Origin: Adiantum capillus-veneris
Lineage: Eukaryota; Streptophyta; Polypodiopsida; Polypodiales; Pteridaceae
Assembly: GCA_014529385.2 (NCBI GenBank)
Contig: CM043968.1
Coordinates: 124,517,518-124,581,517, forward strand
Length of the DNA stretch: 64,000 bases
Direction of reading: 5' to 3'
Below, piece by piece: positions 35,219 through 47,125 of this stretch. The notes beneath the pieces were generated by a model. The model had not been told where the DNA came from, did not search any database, and saw only the letters and a program-made list of their open reading frames with translations. Numbering within the stretch: the stretch's first letter is position 1; every line of letters begins with the position of its first letter. Both the position numbers and the translations under genes were made by a program.

Positions 35219-35596
35219 CTCCCCCCTCCAAATTCATGTCATCCCTGACATGACACGGTTGTCGATGTCGGTGCGGTATTTGTTTTCGTGTTGCTAATGT
35301 AAAGAAAGTATAGGCTATAGCCTTTGCAGAGGCTCGTCCTGTTTGTCCAATCCGACGTACATAGTCTTCACATGATTCAGGAAAATCATAATTGATGACG
35401 AACTTTATGTCCTTCACATCCATGAAACGGTCCAGTACATCTGTCAATTTTGAATATTTTTTATCCTGCGAAAGAACTTCTACAATCTGTAGAATTGAGT
35501 GATTGGGTTTCAGACTTTGAGCCAATGACAACTTTGCAAAGATTCTATTAAAATTGTATGGCTAAACCTTTAACTTCATTAGGCCAATTTGCACTC
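35219..35596 (-). pseudogene. Captured DEAD-box helicase fragment in element D, distal part
   Basis: Minus strand: [14 protein letters not shown], then [17 protein letters not shown] (shared deletion junction), [15 protein letters not shown] and RRIGQTGRA with AYTFFT. This is the longest open helicase frame in the window (35,148-35,531). The part coding motifs II and III continues beyond R2 at 40,660. Motif VI has Gln for Arg in RIGRTGR. Confidence 0.8.
35592..35596. repeat. Target-site duplication CACTC of R2
   Basis: CACTC precedes the left LTR here and recurs at 40,660-40,664 after the right LTR. Joining the flanks restores the helicase sequence TTGCACTCCAATGC found uninterrupted in B and C. 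Confidence 0.9.
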
Positions 35597-35821
35597 TGTT
35601 GGAATTAGGGTTGCAGAGAAACGCACATAGCTTGGAGAAGACGAAGGAAGCACAAGGCACACAATAGAGAGTGTGTTACTTAGTGTGTAATGGAAAGATA
35701 GATAGCCCTAGAGTGATGGGCGTATATACATTGCACGGGGGAAAAACTCCTAAAGAGGGAAAAAATGCCCCGGTGGTCCTAGTGCATTCACACACATCAC
35801 TACCGTATGTATATGGTAACA
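35597..35821 (-). repeat. 3' LTR of R2
   Basis: 225 bp, TGTTGGAATTAGGG to ATATGGTAACA on the plus strand, followed inside by the polypurine tract (AATCCCCCCT on the plus strand). Confidence 0.9.
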
Positions 35822-35896
35822 AATCCCCCCTGGAGTGATGCGGTGAACGAGAGCTGGCACATGAGTAAAGGGAAGTGACATGCCCTAAGGACATGA

Positions 35897-38800
35897 TCAG
35901 TCCACAAAGAGGAGTAAGCCTAAAGCTTTGCGGAAAGCTTTGAGCTTCTCACAAGAAAATGCCTTTGTGAAAAGTCTGCAAGGTTGTCCTGTGTTGGCAC
36001 ATAAGCCAAGCTGATCTCTCCTGCTGAGAGCCTCTCCCTGACATATTGGTAATCCACCTCAATGTGCTTTGTGCGAGCATGAAAAACTGGGTTCCTTGCA
36101 ACTGCCAATGGGCTCTAACTATCATTGTAGATAGTGTTGGCAGTGTCATGTCCAACACCCAAATCAGCCATAAGGCGTCTGAGCCAGACACACTCAACCG
36201 TAGTTGTGAAGACTACCCTGTACTTAGCCTCACCATAGTAGGTTGCTTCTTGCTCAACCATGGTATACATGAACTGTCAAGCATGAAACAAAAACCGCTT
36301 GTGGACACTCGCGCGCCAAAACAACCAACCAAATGTGAGTCCAAAAAGGCATGTAACTCTGGCCACAATGATCGCCCCTTGGGATAAAACAAGCCAAGAT
36401 GCAAAGTTCCACTGAAGTAACGAAAAATCCTCTTGACAGCCTGCCAATGCTTAGACCCTGGGCTATGCATAAATCTGCTGACATGTGAGACTCCAAACTG
36501 AATATCCGGCCTCATGTTGCATACATAAATGAGGCAGCCAACAACAGTTTGGTAAAGAGTGACATCAGCACGATCACCAACATCATGTAGACTCAACTTC
36601 AAACCTGTTTCCATGGAGTGGCAATAGGTTTGCAATCCTCAAGTCCAAACTTACATAGCAATGTCTCTATGTAACTTTTCTGACACAAGGCAATACCACC
36701 ATCACACTGCTTAAACTCAATACCCAAGTAATGATGCAACAACCCCAAATCTTTCATCTTGAAAGTAGCATTCAAATCAGCCTTAAATTCAGCAATATGT
36801 CTCTCATTTGGTCCAGTGATCAGCAAATCATCGACATAAAGAACCACCATGAGAAGTACATCACCCTCACACTTTACATACAATGTGCTTTTTGATGGAC
36901 TGTTACGAAATCCTTGTTTGACCAAATGAGTGTCAGCTTTCTCATACCAAGCACAGGGAGATTGGTTCAACCCGTACAAAGCCTTCTTACATCTGCACAC
37001 TTTTTCCTCTTGTCCTTTCTTGACAAAATCGCGAGGCTGCGTTACATAAACTTCCTCAAATATGTAACCATTCAAGAAAGCAGTAACAATGTCTGATATA
37101 TCCCAACCAAAATGGTCTGCCAATGCACATAGAAATGCACAGTAGTCATACGATAAGTGGGAGCAAAAGTCTCTTCATAATCTATGCCTTTTTGTTGTGC
37201 ATAACCCTTTGCAACAAGTCGAGCCTTTTGGTGATCGATCTCACCATCCGGCTTGCGTTTCTACTTGTAAACCCACTTCGTACCAATGGCCTTTTTGCCA
37301 GGAGGCAAATCACATAAAGTCCATGTCTCATTTTCTATAAGTGCATCATATTTTGATTGCATGGCAGCCATCCAATTTTTTGAATTTTGTGCTTCATCAA
37401 AAGACTGAGGTTCCTCAACATGATGTAAGCTAGACATAGCCAAAGCATAACAATATGATGCATAAGATGCATGGCGAAAGCCTGACCGAGTACGACTAGA
37501 CAAAGGTGCATCCAATTTACTGTCACGCAATGTATGGACCAACCATTTTGGCATACCTCTAGCCTACTCATTTTCAGCCCTTTCCTCTTCAAGTACATCA
37601 TGTACATCTGCATCAATAATAGGCTGATCTATAATATTTTTTGAAACCCCCATAGGCTATACATTTGCCTCATTGGAATTTACATTCGTATTTCCACCAC
37701 TTAAAGGAGGCAACAAAGTATCCAGTGAGCTTACAATATTGTCTCTAGTACACGACAGCAAGGGTTGAACAGAATCTTCTACGAACACTACATCTTGTGA
37801 AACCAAAATAAACTTTGTTTGCGGATGATACAACCTGTAACCTTTGCTTTCAGCACTATAACCAACAAAAATACATTTGACACCCTTATCATCCAATTTT
37901 CTATGTTGTGTTTGTGGCACCAAAGCATACGCCAAACAGCCAAAAACACACATGTGCTCAATATAAGGCTTTCTATCATGTCATGCTTCATATGGAGTAA
38001 TAGACTGCAAAGCTTTCGTAGGACACCTGTTAAGTACATAAGTGGCACACATGATGGCCTCAAGACAAAAAGAATGCGGCAAAGCTTTACTTTTGACCAT
38101 ACATCGTGCCATTTCCATAAGTGACCTGTTTTTCCTCTCAGCAACACCATTTTGTTGAGGTGTATAAGGCACTGTACATTGGTGTTTTATCCCACGACTA
38201 GCCAGAAATGCATTAAATTCATGAGACATATACTCCTCCCCTCGATCGGAACGGAGGGTACCCATAGTACATTAGGATACATTTTCAGCCATAGCAAGAA
38301 ATTCTTTGAAGCACATAAAAACTTTGGACTTCGCTTTAAGCAGAAATACCCATGCATGCCTGGAGTAATCATCAATGAAAGTCACGAACTACAGGTAATT
38401 GCCCAATGACGGAGTTTGCATGGGCCCACAAACATCACTATGCAAAAGCTGCAACTTGCATGTGTCCCTAACTGAACCATTCTTTGGAACCTTAGAACAC
38501 TGCATTTTACCCAAAATACAACGTTCACAAACATGTTTGACAGGTGCTTCAAGAGGCGGCAAAGAAGCAACCATATCAGATTTCTGCAAACACAACAAAC
38601 TGGCAAAATTCAGATGACCAAAACGTGCATGCCAAATTTTTGCATCTGAGATAGCCCTTGAATCTGCAACTGCATTTGCAAAATTTTGTCCACACTTGTC
38701 ATACAAAGTGAGCATATACAACCCACGGCACAAGTCCAAGTCTAGCAAGTGCAAATACAAACAAAAGATTCTTCTTGATCCAAGGTACATAAAGTGCATC

Positions 38801-39060
38801 AACAAGTGTGAAAGAACTAGCATTTGTAGGAATAAGCACAGTCTTTCCAACTCCCTGAACCGGATAAGAGGCATTGTTGTCGCAAGTGACTGAATTCCCA
38901 TGAGGGACAGACTCAAGAGAGGTGAAAAGTTCACGATGTGAGGTAATGTGCTTTGTAGCACCACTGTCGAAATACCACACATGTGAATCTGCAGCAAACT
39001 GACAAGCATGCATCATGGACAAGAGGATTGTAAGTGCACGCTGCGCTAAAAGCCCATTCG
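35897..39060 (-). pseudogene. Protease-integrase-RT-RNase H region of R2, broken
   Basis: Protease WYFDSGATKHIT near 38,970. Integrase shows LRSDRGEEYMSHEF, VPYTPQQNGVAERKNRSL and CVFGCLAYALVPQ. Reverse transcriptase shows [32 protein letters not shown] and VVLYVDDLLITGPNE. RNase H is present but with losses (the AEY region is altered near 36,230). The C-terminus LFVD is followed by a stop at 35,897. Frames change several times. Confidence 0.85.
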
Positions 39061-39088
39061 GCATCAACATCACCATCACAGTCTCCTT

Positions 39089-40071
39089 TCACAGAAGACT
39101 AAAAAATGGCTGCATTTGTAGTGGAATCAGCATTTGCAGTGGAACCACCTCTTTCTTCTTAGCCTCTTTGGCCTTCAACTTAAGACACTGCTTGATAAAG
39201 TGATCATTAGCTTTAAAATAATGGCAACACATCTTCTTTTTGCCCTTATCACCAAAATTTCCAGACGAATTGCTGATAGCAAAAGCATTAGGAACAGAAG
39301 TTTTGCCACTCGCAGCAGAACCATAAGAAGTGGCTGCATTGCTGTTACCACCCTTTCTTTGAGAAGCAGTAAAAGCTTGTTCAACTGCATGCTGCCTAGT
39401 CCTGTTTTTTCTGGAAAGTGACTCTTGCAATAGCAATGTGCATAATGCATCAAACTTGACAACTTCAGGATTTCCTTGGGTCATCAGTCTCCAAGTACTA
39501 GCAAAAGTCTGGTAGGAATCTGGTAAGGCATCAAGAACAATTTGCACAAGGGAAATGCCTGAAATGACTTCACCTGCAGAAATAAGTTGCTCATTGATAT
39601 CCTTGATAGCAGCAAGGAAAGTGTCCATATCATCTTCCTCATGCATAATCTTCGACTCCAGCTCTTTACGCAGCAAAGCAATTTTAGCCTCATTGCGACT
39701 TGCATAAAGACCACCAATATATCCCAAGACTGTTTTGCAGATTTTGCTGAACGAATGTGAGGAACAATGGTGCGCTTCACAGCAACGCAATCATTGCATG
39801 AGCCTGCGCATCCTTTACATCTTAACGAGATTGTTCTACCGTAGGCAAAACAACTCTAATAGCAGCAATCCTTGCAGCAAGACCTGCAACATCCTCAACA
39901 TCGCCTGCATCCTCAGAACCAGGACATACATCAATGCTCTGCACAATATTTCAGACACCCTTTGACACAAGAACATGTTGCATCATGTAAGCCCACATAG
40001 GGTAATTGTTCCCATCCAACCTATCCTCAGCAAGCAAGCATCTTGAACACATCTGTGTTGTTGTCAGCCAT
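39089..40071 (-). pseudogene. Gag of R2, broken
   Basis: ATG at 40,071 (MADNNTDVFKM with a frameshift after it), DNYPMWAYMMQHVLVSKGV, then a TGA in place of Trp. The frame 39,089-39,790 encodes LYASRNEAKIALLRKELESK, LDALPDSYQTFAS and the zinc knuckle CHYFKANDHFIKQC, whose second Cys is Phe. Confidence 0.85.
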
Positions 40072-40418
40072 GGTAAATGCTGCACCTGATGTGAAAACTG
40101 CCCGAAAAGAGGAGAAACGAAGCAGGAACAACACATGCTATATAGCACAAACCGTAGAAGACTATAAGCACCTGTCATGCAAAAAATGGCACTGACAAAA
40201 ATTCTGTAGAAAATGACAAAATAGCATGTGCAGTACTGCATGTAGTGGAAACGGAGTCCGAAATGAGCTCGAATGAAAAATCTGAGCAGACTAAGCTCTA
40301 AGAGCTTGCCCGAAAATTTTGTCGACCTGCGAACGCTTGCCAAAGCTCACTAAAATCGAAGAAAGTGAGCAGGCGTGTGCTGGAGCAGCTGGCGACTAAT
40401 CCCGGGAGGACACAACGT

Positions 40419-40430
40419 GCTCTGATACCA
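40419..40430 (-). other. Primer-binding site of R2
   Basis: TGGTATCAGAGC on the minus strand, a perfect initiator tRNA-Met match, two bases after the LTR. Confidence 0.9.
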
Positions 40431-40432
40431 AT

Positions 40433-40659
40433 TGTTGGAATTAGGGTCGCAAAGAAACGCACACAGCTTGGAGAAGACGAAGGAAGCACAAGGCACACAA
40501 TAGAGAGTGTGTTACTTAGTGTGTAATGGAAAGATAGATAGCCCTAGAGTGATGGGCGTATATACAATGCACGGGGGAAAAAACCTCCTAAAGAGGGAAA
40601 AAATGGCCCGGTGGTCGTGGTGTGTTCACACACATCACTACCACATGTATATGGTAACC
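40433..40659 (-). repeat. 5' LTR of R2
   Basis: 227 bp, TGTTGGAATTAGGG to TATGGTAACC on the plus strand, followed by TSD CACTC. Confidence 0.88.
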
Positions 40660-40765
40660 CACTCCAATGCAAAGTTTGTCTTTTAGGCCAAATCTGGGTG
40701 ATAATTTTATCTGACTTGAGGTTCAAACCGCATGTCTAGCATTCGATCCACCTCATCAAGGACTC
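40660..40765 (-). pseudogene. Captured DEAD-box helicase fragment in element D, proximal part
   Basis: This continues the fragment interrupted by R2. It reads GVLDEVDRMLDMRFEPQVR (motif II again DEVD) and, after a frame change, ITQIWPKRQTLHW leading to motif III at the insertion site. Confidence 0.78.
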
Positions 40766-41668
40766 CTCTGATTACTTCTATGCCTGCTCTTCTTCATTGG
40801 GGACTTCTTTGTTCCTACATCAAGTTGATCAAAGCCGCATTTTGCATTGTTAGATTTTGTGTGCTTTGTAAATCATTATATTGATTCTACTTGATACATG
40901 ACTTAACTAAAGCTTGACAAACCCCAGTTAATTCCCCAAGTTTGTAACTTGCTTCAAAAAAGGGCTTTTCCGACATCATGTGTAATAGATGACCATCTAT
41001 GAGCTATCATGTCCATTTGTCCCCAAAATTCATATACATGATGTATAGGGTATGTAGATGGCTACCATGGCTTTATATTTGAAAAAAATTACAGCTTTGT
41101 CTAGGGGTTAGACTCTTTTTTTTCTTCTTTTTTAAACCTTTAGCTTGTATTCTCTAGTCATAGCTTCCTGACAAATTTTAGCTTGATTTGGACTTGCATT
41201 TGGCTTTATAGGCTAACTTTTTGGATTTTAGTCTTGAAAACGACTAACGGGCATCTCTGGCACCTTCTAGCTGTCAAACACATGTAGAACCAATGATGAT
41301 GACCATAATTTTGCTTGATCCTTGGTTGCTCCTGCAGACGTCTGCCCCTTTAGTTCTTGTCAGTATTGTTAGTCCCTTTTGTTTGTTAGGCTTCATTAAG
41401 TCACATACAAGATAGAAGATTTACAGTATGAAGGTCTACTTACTGTATACAGCCTTGTAGTCGCATGAAGTGTTTGGTAGGCAACTTTACACTTGATGAG
41501 CACTTTTCTTTAGTCGCATCAACAACTTCCTTCGTCCTTGTAGTTAATCCCAGATTTTTATGACCATTCTCATTCATTTTTTCCTCATGTTGTTATCAAA
41601 GGCTGATCAACATTCTTTCTTATCTTTGACATTATTCATTGTGCCTATGGATTTTGAGACATGCTTTG
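40766..41668 (-). other. Non-coding 3' stretch of element D, shortened
   Basis: Homologous to 7,961-8,850 and 27,761-28,625. At about 41,668 it jumps directly to protease-tail sequence (TTGTTGGCATCTTCTTGAAG). The second non-coding block and the whole W-x-P-K tract have therefore been deleted from this copy. Confidence 0.65.
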
Positions 41669-42512
41669 TTGTTGGCATCTTCTTGAAGCTCCAAGTGTTC
41701 TACAGAGTCATAGAATTTGTCTTCTTCTTCGTATTTGTTTTCCTGGATCACACTCAGTGCAAAGTAAGGAACAACATCATAGGCAATTTCATCACAAAAA
41801 TTGTTTGTTGGATCGTCTTGAATAGCGCACACGTCAAGAGTAGCCAAGTTGTGTTCCCATTCAAGTGTCTCTAATTCTTCCTCAGGAAAGGGGTCTGGGA
41901 TATAATCCTTATATTCCTCTCGCTTTAAGCTTCCGCATTGCGAAGCTCCACATATCCACAGTTCTTTAGGCTTACCCAACCATGCTGGAAGTTCTGATCC
42001 TACTACAGTAGTGGAATCAAACTCTTCTATTGGGGTTCTTGTCACATCCTTGTAACTATGGTCCTTAAGATTTATTTTTGTTGTGGTTTCCATATATCTC
42101 AGGTAGATACGGTCATAACCCCAATCTTGGACCATTTTCAATTGTTGCATGAATAGTCTTCCTAGAATGATACAATAGCAAAGGTTTGCTCATATTCAAT
42201 TCCACAAGAAGTAACAACTTCTTTTTCTAACAAACCCATGGACTTTTCCATGTCTGTCTCTGCAAGATGCAGTTTCATCCTAGTAGCCCTCATTGCTAGT
42301 TTTCCCCATTTTTTCTAGACCTCTTTTGTTGCGATGGAAACACAAACTCTGTTGTCAAGGATTGCCATGGTTTTTACACCTTGCAATTCCACACAAAGAG
42401 TGGTGTTCCCATCTTCTCCCTCATAGTACTCACCTACCTTGTTTAAAGGCACTGACCTAGTGTTTAGATGAGGCATTTCCAGGTCTTTAATCCCTTCCTC
42501 AATTTGAGTCAT
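41669..42512 (-). pseudogene. Retropepsin-like protease and tail of element D
   Basis: Frame 41,632-42,150 encodes the second half and tail: QLKMVQDWGYDRIYLRY, ELWICGASQCGSLKREE and EEDKFYDSVEHLEL. Frame 42,315-42,512 encodes the first half, with AILDNRVCVSIATKEV at the active site, so Ser-Gly of the D-S-G triad are lost. The middle (KLHLAET, DIVLG region) is partly deleted near 42,170. Confidence 0.7.
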
Positions 42513-43096
42513 TGGTTTTTTAGCACCAAATTTTTTTAAGAAATTTTTCCACAGTAGCCGACATGGTTAGTCGTATTCTGAGCAACTCGGCTAACGTTAT
42601 AGTACATTTGACTGGTGTGGAAAAAATGTCTATCAGCCCTTTCAAATCGATGACCTTGTTGGGAGACAGTCTCTGTGATGTGACTGCAACAATCTCTGAC
42701 TTAGCCTCGTACTCGCTCGTATAGGATGGTAGTGTTCTTAGAGAATGGGGTTGACTATCCATAGACTATACAAATCCTTTGTCTCCGCATTCGTTTCAAA
42801 TCTAGCCTCAGATTCCTCTATTGGTGGAAGAGACACTCCTCTTACATCACCCATCTGGTTTATTCATCTGCTTATCTCACTTGCTTCTTGGCCTCTCTGA
42901 CTTGTTTCCACAATTCATCAACACCATCTATTTCTTTACAACTATCAGGTATAGATATGTGAATTCCCTCGGAAGAATTGTCTGTGGTATTAAACACTAT
43001 CCGTGGCTCTAATGCGGGGTCCTTGAGCTTTTGTTCGTGCTTGTGACTAGAATATGGCTCTTTTTGTTCCTGGCTTGGTGGGATTACTGGTGTAAG
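42513..43096 (-). pseudogene. Gag-protease linker of element D, truncated
   Basis: Minus-strand frames encode SQRLSPNKVIDLKGLIDIF, LAELLRIRLTM and ISIPDSCKEIDGVDELWKQV. Homology to A and B stops at about 43,096, within a Pro-rich stretch (TPVIPPSQ). Confidence 0.65.
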
Positions 43097-44481
43097 TAAA
43101 AACAGATGTGACCAGCACCTAGGGACTTTGTCGGAACACATAATTGAAATAATGGCGCCAGTGTCAGTCCAGAGACTCATATTCTCCACATGTGGAATAT
43201 GTCTCAACTAAGGATGTCTGAAAAAGAACATCCTACAAGTACAAGATGTACTTGTGTGTGGAGGTAGCTCTAAACACTTTACGACAAGAGTGAGAAGGAC
43301 CCTCTTTATCATGCTCCACACTGGCTAAACCGAACTCCTTGAGTTCCTAGACCATGTTGTATCCCATGTGACAACATGTGCCAAATCGAACCCTACAAGT
43401 AGGTTCGTAACAGCATAAGGCAGAAAAATAGATTGGACACGGCCCAAAATACTTTGTGTCGACATGCCCTTGGCATGGCTCTGTAACATTCAAGCGTACT
43501 TATACGTCTTGAAAAACCAAGCAAAGCATACTGAAAAAGGAATAACACCAAATCAATAGATGCGTACCTGGAGATTTGAATGTAATGTTCACTTACCCGT
43601 ATTCAAACGGAGAGGAGCACATCTCCTACTTGAAAAAACAAATAGTATTGCACTGGGAACCGTAGGTGTAGCTTTCGCAATCCAACCCCTTTGGTTAAAA
43701 TCTACGTAGTCAATCCCCTTGGTAAGACTCTTTGTAGAAACTGCTCAACTAGCAGATAACGGTAACCAACATAGTTAACCGTGTACAGATTGAGTGGAAT
43801 CAACTTGAAAAGTGTGTTCGTCTGCTACCGCATGATAGATTGCGGAATTCTTTCCTTGAAAGTATAACTGGGAGAGATCAACTGTGATCCGCAATGCAGA
43901 TCAAACTGTGATCCTTAATGCCTATGGAGTGATGTAGTAATCACCTGTCGGGTCTTACCCCAAAACAGTATGTCCATAGACATTCCGTAGTGCTATAGAG
44001 AGTGCAGGAGACCCACACAAGTGAACTACCAATCTCGTATGGACAGCCATGCTGTCACAAATGATTGCTGCGTCTATACTTTGTGGTGGAGAGCAGCTGG
44101 TGTGAGTTTAAGATTATCAAAAACTCAACTTGAGTGTCGTAATAAAAACATGTAGTGCAAAAATGACACCCTAAACATCCGTAATGACAAGACTCTTGCT
44201 TGTCCATTAACGCTGATGTGTACTTCCTTGGGTAGATCTGTTTGATTTTGAAAACAATTACCCAAAGAATGCCAATAATTGGGTCTTACCCTTGGTCAGG
44301 CTCTTAGCCTGTGTGGCTCATAGCCCTTATGCAAATTAGTGGTCAATGGATGAACCGATGAAGACTAATTTGAGTAGCATCTTAGCCACGTTTTAGCTGA
44401 GAGTTAGAGCACCTTGGCTCAGGCTGACTCACGAGCAAAACACGTATCAAAAGCTTCTTAGAAGATTGTCATTTTTCCCTT

Positions 44482-44483
<2 letters not shown>

Positions 44484-44516
<33 letters not shown>
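44484..44516. repeat. (GA)n microsatellite
   Basis: 33 bases of AG/GA repeat on the plus strand. Confidence 0.95.
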
Positions 44517-44519
<3 letters not shown>

Positions 44520-44678
44520 GCATGCTGGGCTGAGGATCTTTCCTTAAGGTTGTAGAGTGTGTATCCAAGCTGTGTGCCCTGACGCATCTTATGCCTGACT
44601 TGCAGCTTATCGTAGAAGCAGTACACCATTTTCTGGTATGACTCTCTCATCAAGAGAGGTAATAGAAAAACATAAAAC

Positions 44679-45212
44679 TCATTCCGACCCATCTACCTTG
44701 TAGGGGTCGTGATTGTATGAGGATGACTTGGTATGGGCACTTTGCCTGGGAATCAAGTCCAAATTTTTGGTTCGTTTTAGTGTTGTTTTGTTGACAGCAA
44801 CCAAAAAACACATTAAACAATTCATCACGTAGTCTGTCCTTGACAGAGTTGCGAGTGTGATAGCGAAAGCATAATACATGAAGCGGTGGAATTCATGCCA
44901 CCTGGTTAGCATGCCGTGCATGCAGAATTGTAAGCCCTTGGCTAGTATAACGGCCTCAAGCATGAGAACCGAAACCATAAGTACCTTGCAGAGTCTGCCT
45001 TGGTAGCGATACATCATAACGTGTTGTTGCCACACAGAAAACAGGAGCAAATTGCAATGTGAACAGTTTCCCAAACTGGCGTTCCAATGCCCTTGATGCC
45101 AAGTCAATGGGTAGTATCTGGCACGCGTGAGAAGCCGTGCTTCATGTGAAGTTGTCAAAGCACTTTGCTTTACTTGACAGACAACGTGTTCCAAGGAAAA
45201 CATGAAAAACAA
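44679..45212 (-). CDS. Open frame of 177 codons in element X, unrecognised
   Basis: It starts MFFMFSLEHVVCQV and is rich in Cys, His, Met and Leu. I recognise no domain, and the composition does not resemble Gag or Pol. It is listed only because it is the longest frame of the 43,097-46,100 stretch; it may well be chance. Confidence 0.12.
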   Translation of the reverse strand: MFFMFSLEHVVCQVKQSALTTSHEARLLTRARYYPLTWHQGHWNASLGNCSHCNLLLFSVWQQHVMMYRYQGRLCKVLMVSVLMLEAVILAKGLQFCMHGMLTRWHEFHRFMYYAFAITLATLSRTDYVMNCLMCFLVAVNKTTLKRTKNLDLIPRQSAHTKSSSYNHDPYKVDGSE

Positions 45213-46125
45213 ACAAATTTAAAATTAGGCTAACTTGGTTTTCCCGCTGTAACCAGTCATCCTGAAAGTTTGATGGAGAAGAACTCGTTTCATAACGGCT
45301 CATAGCCTAGTCTGCCTACAGGAGAGAGAGTTGTCGCGTGTATATATATACGTCCCTTGTATCATATACCTCCATCTGGCATGTAATGAAAGAACCTGCA
45401 AGCAGATTACCAAATTCCTCCCAAGTTTGTATGCTCATAGCATATGCCAAACGTGGGGAGTCTCAATGCAAGATGCCTAACTTGAAGCCTTTCTAATAGC
45501 CAACTGAGGCGGTTGTTGACATGCAGAGAGCATGACAAAAAGAATCGACCTTGTCGAGGAATTTCAACTGAAATGAGCTAAGAGTGTGTGACAACATCCT
45601 TTGGCAACGGCTAGAAAATAGTGACAAGGAGTCGGCCATGCCGAACAACATGCCTCTTGCAGCAAGTCAAGGAACAGGATGTGTCTATCTTCTTGAGAGA
45701 CCAAAACTCTGCAAATTTGCTATGCATTTGCATCAAATTGAACCGTCACCGAACTGTGCTTGATGTGGATATTCCTCAATGATATATGCAGCAAGTATGT
45801 AATGCATATGATAATTGTCACAAGCCGTGCCCATTAGCAGTCTTGTACGGAGCCTTTCTCATTGCAATACTAGTTTACAACGTGATTGAACAGTACTGCG
45901 AGACACTTTGGCACCCTGCAGAAACTATGAGGTAATCAACTTGATAGAAACAAACTTGAAAGAGGGTACCTTGTTACCGTGATCTCTGTTGACTCTCGAG
46001 TCGTGCTTGAGGACTTATTGTAGTTGTAACCATGGTCCTTACCATGGTAGGGTATATCTTTGTCGTAATCTCCTTGTCGGGATTGCTCCATGCTAAGTGG
46101 CAGCAACCTCCCTTGCATGTCAAAT

Positions 46126-46914
46126 TTAATCAGTGGCATTTGGATGAATCCTCCAATCCGATAACAAGCTGGTCGTCTTGTTATTTATGTAGCCATCATT
46201 GGCAGGAGCGGGAATACTTTGCTCAAAATCGAAATTCATGCTGATATCCGAATCCATGGCTGATGGCAGTCGCCCTTGCAAGGTGTAGCTACTCCGTGTC
46301 GTAGCAGTGAATCGTCGTGCTAACGCCGCGTTGATTTCCTCCCGTAGTTGTAGTTTGCACCGTAGCCGATATTTAGCCGTGCTAATTATATTGGTCGGCA
46401 AAGCTTTAAGCAAACTGTGATGTTGGATACTTGTTTGAAAACTTACAAGTTGTTGTCGACGAAGCTTGACGTCCTGTCGAAGAAGCTCTTGGCCCTTCGG
46501 AGAAGGTATGGTGAGCTCGGTGTTCCAAGCCGAAAATATTGTCGTATAATAATTAAGTTGCAAAAATCTGCAACTTTATCACTCCTGTATTGCTGAATTC
46601 TATATCGATAATCAAGGGTCGTCTGTCTCTTTGTCTAATGCCAAAACTGGTTTGGCTTGGATGCCGTATCTCATGTAGATTGTGTGGGTGTATGCCGAGG
46701 TGGGCATGCACCGTTGCCCTGAATTTTTGAGGGAACTGGCCAAGACCAAAGGCGCTTGGACCTGTTTGGTGTGAAAAAGAAGCCCAAAACGGCGTTTGCA
46801 GGCAGCTATGGCACCCGACAGGGCCACGAGAGCTTGGCAAGGGGGTAGCAGTGCATGCGCTCCTCCGCGGGGGTCGCCCCATTGACGGGTTATGCCGCCA
46901 AGCCCAGTGCGCAT
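46126..46914 (-). other. Overlapping open frames downstream of the X primer site, unrecognised
   Basis: Frames 46,612-46,914, 46,553-46,882 and 46,126-46,563 overlap on the minus strand just after the GC-rich leader. The last begins MQLNYYTTIFSAWNTE and holds RCKLQLREEINAALARRFT. Their position would fit a gag start, but I see no Gag motif or zinc knuckle. Confidence 0.2.
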
Positions 46915-47110
46915 CCGCCGAGCCCGCCTGTGCGGCCTATGGTGGAAGGCGACCGTCCTTCCCTCCTCGCCTCAAGGGGCCCTGCACACGGTGCTCGCCT
47001 GCGAGTTCTCTCCCACCTGAGTAGGGCTCTTCTCCACGGCTCCCCTCCTCAAGCACATGCAAAGCCAAAAAAACGGCTGGCTCTCCACGCCCATGTCCTG
47101 AAAAAAGGAG

Positions 47111-47124
47111 TGGCTCTGATACCA
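47111..47124 (-). other. Primer-binding site of element X
   Basis: TGGTATCAGAGCCA on the minus strand, a 14-base match to the initiator tRNA-Met 3' end, one base from the LTR. Confidence 0.85.
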
Positions 47125-47125
47125 G

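Larger units (their letters stand above)
35597..40659 (-). mobile_element. Ty1/copia retrotransposon R2, complete, 5,063 bp
   Basis: Same family as R1, inserted in the helicase fragment of element D. The LTRs are 35,597-35,821 and 40,433-40,659 (the right one ends ACC instead of ACA). The PBS is 40,419-40,430, with a perfect TSD. All copia domains are recognisable but broken. Confidence 0.9.
35219..43096 (-). mobile_element. Gypsy-like non-autonomous element D, 3' part only, with nested R2
   Basis: From LTR 3 rightwards it carries the helicase fragment (split by R2), the first non-coding block, then by deletion the protease tail, protease and linker. It breaks off at about 43,096 in the linker where sequence of element X begins. 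The 5' LTR, leader and gag are absent. Confidence 0.75.

Noticed and set aside
43091-43100. Left LTR of element X beginning TGTAAG
   Set aside because: Only six bases match the right LTR start; the following sequence is unrelated, and GGTGTA belongs to the linker of element D.
44679-45212. Conserved protein gene
   Set aside because: No recognisable domain and no sign of conservation; kept only as a low-confidence open frame.
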